From NCBI RefSeq assembly GCF_963675165.1, contig NC_087379.1:372001-436000 (forward strand): a stretch of DNA of 64,000 bases, read 5' to 3'. Below, piece by piece: positions 11,242-20,713 of this stretch; the stretch's first letter is position 1, and each line of letters opens with the position of its first letter. Below the pieces are notes generated by a model. That model worked only from the letters and a program-made list of their open reading frames with translations, ran no database searches and had not been told where the DNA came from. The position numbers and the translations under genes were made by a program. Origin of the DNA: Halichondria panicea (taxonomy: Eukaryota; Porifera; Demospongiae; Suberitida; Halichondriidae).

Positions 11242-11670
11242 GATTGATGGGCTATTGTACAAGTGCTTGTTGCTAGCATTTTGCTTGCTGGAAACGCTCT
11301 GGTTGTTGTTCTGGTACTGGCATTTCTGACTCGAAACATTCAGAACCAGTCCTTCAGAACTAAACTGAACGCTGCGTGTCCTGGTTTATCTCTCCAGTTT
11401 TACCTTGGTGGTCGGGTTTGTGCTCTACTATCTGTTCATGTTCTATGGTTCTCCGATACCCTATACATCGTTTGCATTTTTAAATCTCACTTTCCATGGC
11501 ATCCTGCTCCTGTTCATAACGCTGATTTGCCTGCCTCCCCTCATACCAAAGCTGCGTGAAGAATTCTATAAAAAGTTTCCACACTTGATCAAGCAAGACC
11601 CATGAAGTTGATTTTGAAATCGAAACTGAAACTGAGAGCTTTGTGATGGAGGGTTCTAGTCGATTTTACA
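11242..11670 (+). pseudogene. GABA-B-like receptor type A, internal-deletion copy (A3)
   Basis: The signal-peptide coding region (CAAGTGCTTGTTGCTAGC onward) is joined directly to TM5 (GTTCTGGTACTGGCATTTCT). All of the Venus-flytrap domain and TM1-TM4 are missing. TM6-TM7 and the tail then follow, but a small insertion after TM5 (about 11366) changes the frame. The join lies at a short shared CTCTGG-like sequence. A similar signal-peptide-to-TM5 join is embedded in the A1 relic. An upstream block with CAGCCACACCTAGCAGAG (about 11150) resembles that of intact A genes. It is non-functional as a receptor. Confidence 0.85.
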
Positions 11671-11859
11671 TATATATGATTTTTTTATGGTGTGTTTTAT
11701 ATGCACGCTTATTGCTTATTCATTAATTTACTGCATGCTGTTATGAGCAACCAAACTCACTTTCAACATTGGACTGGTATACACTACACCAATTAATGCA
11801 TCTACTACGCCCAACTATGTCAACTGTTTCACAAACTGTTGCTGTCATTCATTCCACAC

Positions 11860-12050
11860 AACCGAACACTAATCAGTGCATGTATGCGAATGCATATATT
11901 CATTGTCTGACCATGCATGTGATGAATATATAGATCAGTCTTATAAAGTATATCTATCTACTGTAGAAGGCTAAGTGACTTTCTTTGTGGTAGATCTGAT
12001 GAGTAAGGTAGCCACACCTATATAGATCTAGCAGAGAAACAATTAAATAT
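11860..12050 (+). promoter_or_regulatory. Conserved upstream block of type A gene (A4)
   Basis: AACACTAATCAGTGCATG (about 11865), GTCTGACCATG, and GATGAGTAAGGTAGCCACACC (about 11999-12018) followed by AGCAGAG. The order is the same as upstream of A2 and A6. It lies about 250 bp before the A4 start. Confidence 0.4.
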
Positions 12051-12272
12051 TGTGGGTTTACTTCGACAACTAAATCCAGTAAATTATAAGCGGATGTGAG
12101 CAGTATTATCATTATTCATTACTATGAAATCCTTATAAATTGAAACGTCATCAATGAATTTAATTAATGAGGTAGCTAAAGCAAGAGTTGGACGAGAAAC
12201 TACAGTCTCATTTGGAGTGGCCTTATTTAGCTTGTTACGCTAATATTAGTTACAAGCTCATGATCATAATTG

Positions 12273-15200
12273 ATGGCTATTGTACAAGTGCTTGTTGCTA
12301 GCATTTTGCTTGCTAGCAACGGTCTGGCTGCAGCTGGAAGCAAGAACCAAACTCTGTACATCCTAACACTACTGCCTTATCCTTATATCAACCCACTGTT
12401 CGATCCCTCTTGGGTTGAAGGACCTCAAGTTTCCCTGGCTCTGGAAATTGCTAAAGAAGAGATCAATAATCAACTCATATCAAAACATTTTGTCAAATGA
12501 ATGTAAAAAATATGTAAAAGTTGTCATCAAACATTTAATCTACAAGTATACAAATGCAGTAAAAAGTGAGACAAAAACACACAATTTGTACTTCAAACAC
12601 TAAAAAAGAAGGAATTTTACCTAGAAATAATTTTAGTTTGCTCTCTATTGTATAATCTAGCTATTACTCTTTCCAATGATACCTCACATGCAGTTTCTAC
12701 ATGAGCTGCATACAGTGTTTTTCAGGTTTGAAATATAACAGTGATGACAGTTTTACCATTGAATTGCAGTGACTGGAAAGGGACTGTCCCATACTTTACA
12801 TCATAAATTTTTGTGGGAAGGGTATTTACCTTTAGTTCGGTGCTAGGCAGCACAAGTAATTCCCAAGGATTCATATGAATGTGGGTTGCCTAGTTTCCTG
12901 TTAGTGTTAAGCAGCGTTAATTTTGCATAAGTGCATGTAAGTAGAGCTAGCTAAAGTTTATTGTGCCAGCTAGACTACTGTATACCTACTGAGGATGACA
13001 GATCAGCCCAAGTAACAGCCAAGGTATACTACTGTAACATAGAGCTGATGTCAAGTTTCCAAGACAAGCAAGGCAAAGCAAAGACAGTGCCCAGGAACTG
13101 AAGAAAGCCCCTGAAAACTCTCTCCTGGTGGGATTTACCGACACTGACGATCCATCAAGAGATAGTTAACATACACATATTGGATATGATGATGAGTAGA
13201 GTAATTATGAATGGAGAGAATAGCTGGTAGACTTGATGGACTGGATGAAAGTTCGAACAGTGACACTGATAACTGATTACAGACTTAGTTTATTATCTTT
13301 TTCATTGTATTTTGAGTTAGAAACCAAGATTAAAGTATAATCTGGTCTGCAGAAGAAAGGTACAGATGCTAACTTGAATCTATGCTACCTTGTTTGCTAA
13401 TTACACTGCAGTACTTTTATTATTTATTATGAAGAGGAAATGACAAATATGACAAGTTATGACACGAAAACGTCACAATTATTGAGTGGGCGGTAACAAT
13501 TTTAATTTGACATTTCACATTGCAATGTTTTGATATGTTGCAATTCTACCAGGCTATCAAATTGAACTGATTGGTGGTGACTGTGGATGTGAGTATGTGG
13601 ACAGAGCTTACGAAGCAATAGGAAGCACTGCATACTATCCTGGTGTATCCAAGATGCCAATCGGTATAATTGGTCCAGGCTGCTCGAGCTCATCTCTTTT
13701 AGTCTCTTCATTGACCAATCGAGAGGCTTTATCTCTTGTAAATGTTCATAGCGGTGGCAGCCCATCATTGTCTGACAGAACCAACCTCCCCTACTCACTT
13801 GGTACCCTTGGATCTGCAGAATCTTTTTCAAATTTAGTCATCAAACTAATGCACGCAAACAATTGGCATAGAATAGGAATACTGTTCAACGAACTCCGAG
13901 AATTTTATTCTACTACATCGCAAAATCTCCATGACATCATATCTTCTGACTCCACATTAAGTAGTTATTTGTCGCCAGTTTACGATAACACTTACATTCC
14001 ATTGTCGGAGATTATGCAACAAGGCATTCGAATAAACGTACTCTTCACACCAGTGAGGACCACACGGCAAGTGCTCTGTCTAGCTTTCCATCGTGGGGTC
14101 GTGTATCCAGCCTACCAGTGGATCGTGACCAGCAATACATTCAAGGATATTGCTCAAAATGTGAACTTTGAGTTCGACCATCAAGTCTATAACTGTTCTG
14201 AGGCAGAAATGCGACAAACTGCTCTCAATAGAGTCTCGTTTATAAATTACCGACTCTCCCATATTAACGAATCAGCTCCTTCAACGTATTCCAAGCACTC
14301 CTTCAAAGAATACGATGCATTAGTTCGGAACAGACTTCAAGAGCATAATTTACAGAACAATGACAACATAGCGTATTCTATTTGGACCACTTATTTGTAC
14401 GACACCCTCTGGGCATGGGCAGTAGTTTTGGACAGAGTCGCCATTAGAGAGCCTAATATGGACCTCACCCAGTTTCGGTATGGGAACACTTTGTTATCAA
14501 AATTGGTGCTCGAGGAGTTCTACCGTCTAGACTTTGAGGGGGTGTCAGGAAAGATAAAGTTTAATAATGACTCGGGATTTCTGAATAGAGTTATATCTGT
14601 GTTTCAAGCAAAAGATGGTAATGTGACAGAAATTGCTTACTTTGATGGTGTGCACTTCACAGATCAAGAAGACCTAGATGCCATAGAGGGGGAATTTCCG
14701 GATGAAAACTTCAATATTGGCCCAGGTGTGTTTGCGGCTCTTTTCATTGTGACTGTTTTAGAGCTGGTGATATTAATAACACTCCATGTGCTTACGATAA
14801 AATATCGATTCTCTCAATCTGTAAAAGCCTCAAGCCCCAAGCTCAGTCTGCTAACCTTTATTGGGTGCTATCTCATTATATTAACACTCTTCCTGTACAT
14901 GTTCAGGAGTTATCTCTTGTTAGATGATTATACCTCAGTTTTTCTCTGCAACTTAACCTGGGCATGGTTGTTTCCCATCTCCTTCACACTGGCATACGGC
15001 ACAGTGGCTGTTAGAACATGGAGACTGCATCGAATCTTCACACACTATCTCAATCCAGGACGTTTCATTGCTGACCATTACCTCATAGCTTTTGTATTCG
15101 TCTTGCTTGGTGTTGATGTTTTATTGGGTACTTTGTGGATGGCCATTGACCCACAGCAACTGGACGTGAAAAATGTTACCGTTCCTCAAGACGTTACAAA

Positions 15201-15627
15201 TTTTGTGGTTCGGAGATGCAGGGACAATTCGTATTGGTCTTATGGGTTGGTATTTGGATACAGGGGAGTATTGATTGTCATCGTTCTGGTGCTGGCATTT
15301 CTGACTAGAAACATTCAGAACCAGTCATTCCAAACTAAAACGCTGCGTGTTCTGGTTTATCTCTCCAGTCTTACCTTAGTGGTTGGATTTGTGCTCTTCT
15401 ACTTGTTCCTATTCTATGGTTCTCCGTTATCCCACGGACCTACTGTATTTTTAAATCTCACTGTCCATGGCGTCCTGCTCCTGTTCATAACGCTGATTTG
15501 CCTACCTCCCCTCATACCAAAACTGCGTGAAGAATTCTATAAAAAGTTTCCACGCTTCATCAAGACCCATGAAGTTGATTTCGAAATCGAAATCAAAAGT
15601 GAAAAGCGTTCTGGTGGAGGGTTCTAG
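12273..15627 (+). pseudogene. GABA-B-like receptor type A (A4), split by a transposon
   Basis: The start ATG at 12273 (MAIVQVLVASIL) opens a normal signal peptide and the first about 68 residues. At 12476 a 1,062-bp element interrupts the Venus-flytrap coding sequence, and a stop follows at 12498. Coding resumes at 13538 (GCAATTCTACCAGG) one base out of frame with the first part and then runs without a break to 15627, covering the rest of the flytrap domain, seven TMs and a longer basic tail (EIEIKSEKRSGGGF). The first in-frame ATG after the insertion (13597) would give a protein lacking signal peptide and N-terminus. The junctions lack GT-AG, so the insert is unlikely to be spliced as an intron. 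Lack of other damage says the insertion is recent. Its B partner, B1, is intact 517 bp downstream. Confidence 0.85.
12476..13537. mobile_element. 1,062-bp non-autonomous DNA transposon in A4
   Basis: The terminal inverted repeats are CATATCAAAACATT and AATGTTTTGATATG, a perfect 14 bp with a looser extension. Compared with intact A genes (AATCAATTTGCA), the insertion adds only about 1 bp besides itself, so a target duplication is minimal or lost. The interior has no open frame of note. The superfamily is not identified. Confidence 0.8.
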
Positions 15628-15980
15628 TTGACTTTACATATAATTTTTGTATCACTATTGTGTTTTTTTGTAGGCATGTTTATCATTGTATCATCAATAA
15701 TCAGACACAATCATCATGCGAGCTATTTATTTTTGTCACTGTGTTCAGCCATTTAGAATACAGAGAAGCTACAAAAACTTCAATTAAGCTACTGTGTGCA
15801 GTACTATAATTATATCTGCACTGGAAAAAACCTTTTGTGTTTGTTCTTTCTGCATTAGGTTTGTGTAAGCACCTTGTGGGCATAGACCACTAATTGCATT
15901 ATAAAATCGATAGCAACATAATTATAACTGATAGGGCTAAGTACTTTTAGGGAATGTAAATCACTTCCTGTCGCGTATCT
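15628..15980. repeat. A-B spacer, duplicated in other units
   Basis: The spacer between A4 and B1 (from GTATCACTATTGTGTTTT through CCTTTTGTGTTTGTTCTTTC to CTAAGTACTTTTAGGGAATG) recurs at 18897-20532 and 39867-40427. This shows that whole A-spacer-B units duplicated. No gene is seen within it. Confidence 0.75.
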
Positions 15981-16027
15981 TAGCCTAGAATCCAGGCCGA
16001 TTAAAATACAGCCTGGTCTCGAGGCTA
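15981..16027. mobile_element. 47-bp hairpin MITE upstream of B1
   Basis: A TAGCCT...GAGGCTA palindrome with a GATTAAAATAC centre. Comparing the five B-gene copies, the flanks read GTCGTACCT on the left and GTCGTACC(C/T) on the right, a 9-bp target duplication. The insertion happened once in the ancestral B upstream region and was then copied with it. Confidence 0.75.
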
Positions 16028-16057
16028 GTCGTACCCTCTGATCATGCTTCACTTACT

Positions 16058-16120
16058 GTTAATGATCTTTACCTATACAAATTAATAATGACAACGTTGC
16101 GCATGCGTTTCACTCGGGAA
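16058..16120 (+). promoter_or_regulatory. Conserved B-gene proximal upstream block (B1)
   Basis: GTTAATGATCTTTACCTATAC, AATAATGACAAC, and TTGCGCATGCGTTTCACTC end about 25 bp before the B start. The same block precedes B3 and B5, and in altered form B2. TGCGCATGCGT is one base from the NRF-1 consensus. The promoter role is inferred. Confidence 0.4.
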
Positions 16121-16143
16121 GAATGTGTACGACAACAAAAGTA

Positions 16144-18237
16144 ATGCTGCTTAATCTTGAGCTGGGATGCCTTGTGTTAGCTTTTCAGTGTGGCTCGGTA
16201 TTACTGGCTCCATTGTATATAGCCATTTTCTTCCAAGACTGGCAAGAGAACAGTACAAGATCGGATCAACAAACGGCAACGTTGACTCGTGCTGCTTTGA
16301 TCGCTGTGAACCACATCAACAACAGACATGATCTGCTACCCGGATACAAGCTCTCTCTGATACAAGGTGATTCTGGTTGCGTCTTCACTGATAGAGCTAT
16401 TGTTAGCTATGTGCAGAATGTTGTCTACCCTAGAGAAGACCTCATTGCAGGCATGGTGGGTCCACTTTGTTCAGATTCTGTTCGAATTCTCTCCTCTCTT
16501 GTCAATAGACAAGAAATATCTATTCCACAGATCCATCTATCTATGTTACCGACATTTCATAACAGGGATATGTATGCTAACTCGTTTGGAATACTCGGTT
16601 CAATAATTCACCTAATTGATAGTGTCACATCATTAGTTGATACACAAAACTGGTGTACTTTACTCCTTTATGAAGATGAAAACAAATCATTTCAGGAAGC
16701 CATTGAACAACTTGATACAAGCATGTTTACTTCTGAAAGAGTGAGAGAAGGATTTGTACATTTGGATCCCCTGGGGAGCAGAGTTGTGATCATATTGGCT
16801 GGGGGACCTCTAGTGTGTGAAATACTTCGTGAAGCTGTCAAGAACAAAATGGTGTACCCAGCGTTCCAATGGATTGTTATGGGGTTGGAATATGAACAGT
16901 TGCTTCTCTCCGATGGGTGTTTTGTTGGTGATGTTTTGGACAAGTTGTTATTTGTAACTTTCAATGTTGACACAACTTTCAAAACAGATACAACAGATGT
17001 ATGTGGTGGTGATGAGGATTTAAAAGAGATTCGAAAAACACATAATAACAACTTTAGCCACGTTTCACTTGTATACGATTCAATATGTGCCTTAGCATTT
17101 GCATTTAATTCAAGTTTACCTCTCCATGACAACAGTACACGTGATAACGAGCACTTAACATCATTAGTTACTTCAAATCTTGCAGAGATAACGTTTAATG
17201 GTCTCTCAGGCTTTATCAGTTTTGATAGTTCTACAGGCTACAATAAACGAAGAGTTGATATCAATCAAATTTCTAATGAAACAATGAAACTAATTGGATA
17301 CTTTTCCAGTGGATCCCTCACACTCATCAACAACTCAGAGCTTATCAATACCTCAAAAGGAACACAACTTGTAAGCGTAAGAGTTGAAGTGGCCGTGCTG
17401 CTTACCTTAGTAACAGTCGTGCAGTTATTCATTATCATTACTCTTCACATCCTAACAGTGGTTTACAGAAAGCATACAAGTATTCGAGCATCTAATCCCA
17501 AGCTGAGTCATTGCATTTTCATTGGTTGCTACGTACTTGTGACTACTTTAATGGTATTTATATGGCCGTTCAAAACAATAGCTGTGCCGGAGGGCATAGC
17601 TGAACTCTGTGACATCTTCCAGTTTTGGTTGCTCCCGATTTGTGTCACTCTCATATTTGCACCACTCATTGCTCACATATGGAGATTGTATAGGATATTC
17701 ACACACTTCAGAAATCCAGGGTGCTGCATATCGAACAGTGCACTGTGCCTCATCATTGCAGTGCAGATTGCTGTGGACCTGACCATCGCTATACTGGGAA
17801 CTACACTGACCCCATCCTTCATCACGCGCACTAATACTGGTAGGATTAGCACTGAAGGAAAGGTCATCATGTCTACAATGTGTAATCAAAATTCTCCCGT
17901 GTGGTGGATACTAATGTGGGTGTACAAGTTTATTCAAGCATCAACATTGCTTGGGCTCAGCCGTCTAACTAAGAATATAAAACTGAATCGAAATTTTACA
18001 ACCAGTCGATTTAAGTTTGCCAGTTATCTTTTGATTGTTGCTACCTCTGTGCTTTTGCCTTTGTATTTAATCTTGTGGATCACCAATGCAGACATACATG
18101 GAGACGTTGTGGTCATGTGTATTCTTGCGAATTGCATCTTGTTGTTATGTATTCTGTTTATCTTATTGCCATCAATTGCAGAAGTGTTCAAAGCAAAAAA
18201 GAGAGCAAACAATTATTCAAGTGCTGTGTTATTATAG
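16144..18237 (+). CDS. GABA-B-like metabotropic receptor, type B (B1)
   Basis: A single-exon class C GPCR, 697 aa from the ATG at 16144 (MLLNLELGCLVLAFQCG). I prefer this start because it opens a typical signal peptide and aligns with all five B copies; an in-frame ATG at 16123 adds 7 aa. The Venus-flytrap domain covers about 30-395 (LLPGYKLSLIQGDSGC, GPLCSDS near 106, ITFNGLSGFISFD). The seven TMs run from about 411 to 680, with IRASNPKLSH, HIWRLYRIFTHF, a TM3 Cys in AELCDI and a loop-2 Cys in TMCNQNS. The tail is about 15 aa. Unlike type A it lacks the DP motif after TM4. It follows A4 by 517 bp. It could act as a heterodimer partner of A, as GABA-B1/B2 do; that is inference. Its TM5-TM6 segment resembles B5 more than its closest N-terminal relative B2. 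Confidence 0.93.
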   Translation: MLLNLELGCLVLAFQCGSVLLAPLYIAIFFQDWQENSTRSDQQTATLTRAALIAVNHINNRHDLLPGYKLSLIQGDSGCVFTDRAIVSYVQNVVYPREDLIAGMVGPLCSDSVRILSSLVNRQEISIPQIHLSMLPTFHNRDMYANSFGILGSIIHLIDSVTSLVDTQNWCTLLLYEDENKSFQEAIEQLDTSMFTSERVREGFVHLDPLGSRVVIILAGGPLVCEILREAVKNKMVYPAFQWIVMGLEYEQLLLSDGCFVGDVLDKLLFVTFNVDTTFKTDTTDVCGGDEDLKEIRKTHNNNFSHVSLVYDSICALAFAFNSSLPLHDNSTRDNEHLTSLVTSNLAEITFNGLSGFISFDSSTGYNKRRVDINQISNETMKLIGYFSSGSLTLINNSELINTSKGTQLVSVRVEVAVLLTLVTVVQLFIIITLHILTVVYRKHTSIRASNPKLSHCIFIGCYVLVTTLMVFIWPFKTIAVPEGIAELCDIFQFWLLPICVTLIFAPLIAHIWRLYRIFTHFRNPGCCISNSALCLIIAVQIAVDLTIAILGTTLTPSFITRTNTGRISTEGKVIMSTMCNQNSPVWWILMWVYKFIQASTLLGLSRLTKNIKLNRNFTTSRFKFASYLLIVATSVLLPLYLILWITNADIHGDVVVMCILANCILLLCILFILLPSIAEVFKAKKRANNYSSAVLL

Positions 18238-18606
18238 AGCCATATTAATTTAATGTTAATTTTTTCTTTTTTGTGTTCTTATTGTCAACTGAAGTGAATT
18301 ATGGGAATGGTCCTTCAATTAATTTGCCACGCCCTGACACACCCTTCTTCTTCTTCTTCTTTGGACGGTATTCATCAATTCAATATGATTTTTCAGCATT
18401 AAGGACATGTATATTTAATTTGTAGCACTGACTTCGTAATGCCGATGGCAAGCCTGTAGAGACAGGTTACCATAATTATACTAACACATATAATACATAA
18501 TTATAGTTTAAACTGGCCACTTGTTGCAGGGACATTTGAAGTGAAACGAGCAGGGACTATCAGAGTTAAAAATTTAGCCTAAATTGCAGCCATAGGAATT
18601 CCTTGA
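18238..18606. repeat. B 3' flank, duplicated after B2
   Basis: From CCATATTAATTTAATG through AATTTGCCACGCCCTGA and GGGACATTTGAAGTGAAACG to CCTAAATTGCAGCCA it matches 22811-23175 closely. It holds a (TTC)n run near 18346. No gene is seen. Confidence 0.75.
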
Positions 18607-18896
18607 TTTAAAACGCTGCGTGTTCTCTCCATGCAGTCTTACCTTGGTGGTTGGATTTGTGCTCTTCTACTTGTTCTTATTCCTTGGTCCTTCATTGTCC
18701 CACGGACCTATTGTATTTTTAATGCTCACTTTCCATGGTGTCCTGCTCCTGTTCATAGCGCTGATTCCCCTCATACCAAAACTGCGTGAAGAGTTCTATA
18801 AAAAGTTTCCACGCTTCATCAAGACCAATGAAGTTGATTTCGAAATCGAAATCGAAAGTGAAAGTGTTCTGGTGGAGAGTTCTAATCGATTTTACA
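18607..18896 (+). pseudogene. GABA-B-like receptor type A, 3' fragment (A5)
   Basis: This fragment encodes TM6-TM7 and the tail only (LTLVVGFVLFYLFLFLGPSL to EVDFEIEIESES and SNRFYI). It starts abruptly at AAACGCTGCGTG, just before TM6. It shares GPIVFLMLTFHG and IKTNEVDFE with the copy at 37562, so those two are closest relatives. A short deletion removes CLPP from TM7. It is the 'A' of the A5-B2 unit, truncated when the unit joined the B1 flank. Confidence 0.85.
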
Positions 18897-19264
18897 TATG
18901 ATTTTTGTATCACTATTGTGTTTTATTGTATGCACACTTATTCATTGTATCATCATAATCAGACACAATCATGTGTTCCAGTTTTGTTATATTCCTGTTG
19001 TATTAATTACATTCACTCCATGTACATACTTGTGATCAGAATGAAATCATGCTACAAAACTTGGAGACATGGCTCTAAGAATCAGCATATCGGGGTCAGT
19101 TGACGAGCTATTTATTTTTGTCACTGTGTTCAGCCATTTAGAACACAGAGAAGCTACAAAAACTTTAATTAAGCTACTGTGTGCAGTACTATATATCTGC
19201 ACTGGAAAGAACCTTTTGTGTTTGTTCTTTCTACATTAGGTTTGTGTAAGGCATAGACCACTAA

Positions 19265-20353
19265 TAGCCTCGATCCCAGGCCGAGTTTTCGCTTTTATAA
19301 CGGTTAGGCGAACAACTGGGCCTGGTACTAGTTGTCTGCGCATGCGTCAATCGTTCGGTCAGATTCTGACGAATGGATATTCTCGTTCACTTTTGTGACA
19401 TTTATATTCGTGTACTATCGTGTACTAGAAGTCAGTTCCCGTTTTATCAGTATTGGAATCGATTGGAATGGCTCTTAGCTGAAGCTTCTCTCTTCTCTGA
19501 AGCTTATTCTGAAGACTGAACAACAAGGGAAGAGGTATAAAGCTTTGTCAAGCTTGTTAAGGTCAGATATTTTTGTGTGGGCCCTATGGCCGGCTATGCT
19601 ATCAAGTCTTGTTCATGTTTGGCAAGAATGTAGGTAGACTATAGTTTCATCATTAATATGGTGAATCAAGTGAAGAGTGTGAGCTAGAGAACTTGGTGCT
19701 GCCATCATCAGCTCGTCGACAATGACACTATAACCGAGAAATTTAATATGTATAGATCTACACGTATTTAAAATGTCTACTTCTCTGTACAGGAGCAATG
19801 GCTAATATCCAGCTATCCCAACAGTGCTCCTCTTGGCTATACTAACGGACGAGACTGGGCAGTTTGAGGTAAGGGTTTAACCGTCTTTGGTTTCTTTTAA
19901 TATTGTCCTATACTCACAGACACAGGACTGGAGTATGACCTGCTCATTCGAGCGTTGCTGGGTAGCTCAGAGACATCAAGAGAATCTACGTTTTCTCAAG
20001 CAATGAGTTACGAGTTGGGGCCTAGAATCAGAGAAGTCCAGCAGCCTGCTAAATCTTTTTGAAACGTAATTTGAAGGCATTCAATCATCCTGAAGTTGCC
20101 CTGGGTCACTGTAATTGTGCTGCAGCACAACTGGCAACTCCCCAGGCCTTTGTGAAGCAGCTCCCTATGTGCATCTTTTGTGTACTCACTCTGTGCATTT
20201 TCTGTGCACAAATTTCCATTATTGATTTATTAAATATTTTTGCCGACCACAAATATACAATGAAAATTTGACGCATGCGCAGACAACTAGTACCAGGCCC
20301 AGTTGTTTGCCTAACCGTTATAAAAGCGAAAACTCGGCCTGGGATCGAGGCTA
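19265..20353. mobile_element. 1.09-kb non-autonomous DNA transposon, TAGCCTCGA family
   Basis: Long inverted ends (TAGCCTCGATCCCAGG outward, with CTGCGCATGCGTCAA inside) are flanked by an exact 10-bp target duplication AGACCACTAA (19255-19264, 20354-20363). The uninterrupted site is seen at 15884 and 40254. The interior is shared with 6554-7646 and is non-coding. The long TIRs and 9-10 bp duplications fit Mutator-like elements. Confidence 0.9.
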
Positions 20354-20532
20354 AGACCACTAATTGCATTATAAAATCGATAGAAACATTATAACTGATA
20401 GGAATCTCGTTACTGTAGGAACACCCACAAACATGTAAAAAACACCTCAGAATTAGCCATTTGTTTACTTGGATTCGAGGCTAAGTACTTTTAGGGAATG
20501 TAAAGTGTTGGACATCACTTCCTGTCGTACCT

Positions 20533-20578
20533 TAGCCTCGAATCCAGGCCCATTAAATACGGCCTGGTCTCGAGGCTA
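20533..20578. mobile_element. 46-bp hairpin MITE upstream of B2
   Basis: It is orthologous to the hairpins upstream of B1, B3 and B5, with flanks GTCGTACCT and GTCGTACTC. Confidence 0.75.
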
Positions 20579-20631
20579 GTCGTACTCTGATGCATTATTA
20601 TTATTTTTACTCTTCACTTACTACTAGTCCA

Positions 20632-20690
20632 GTTAATGATCTTTACCTATACAAATTAATAATGACAACTTTGCACATGTGTTTCACTGG
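20632..20690 (+). promoter_or_regulatory. Conserved B-gene proximal upstream block (B2), core altered
   Basis: GTTAATGATCTTTACCTATAC is kept, but the palindrome reads TTTGCACATGTGTTTCAC instead of TTTGCGCATGCGTTTCAC. B2 has thus lost the GCGCATGC core that B1, B3, B4 and B5 keep. Confidence 0.4.
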
Positions 20691-20713
20691 GAAGAATGTA
20701 TACAACAAAAGTA

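Noticed and set aside
12476-13537. Reading the A4 interruption as an intron
   Set aside because: The borders are CATATC...GATATG inverted repeats without GT-AG, and no sister gene has an intron there.
16692-17132. Conserved minus-strand open frames inside type B genes (also opposite B2-B5 and opposite type A)
   Set aside because: They recur only because the sense gene is duplicated; they have no domain or start context of their own.
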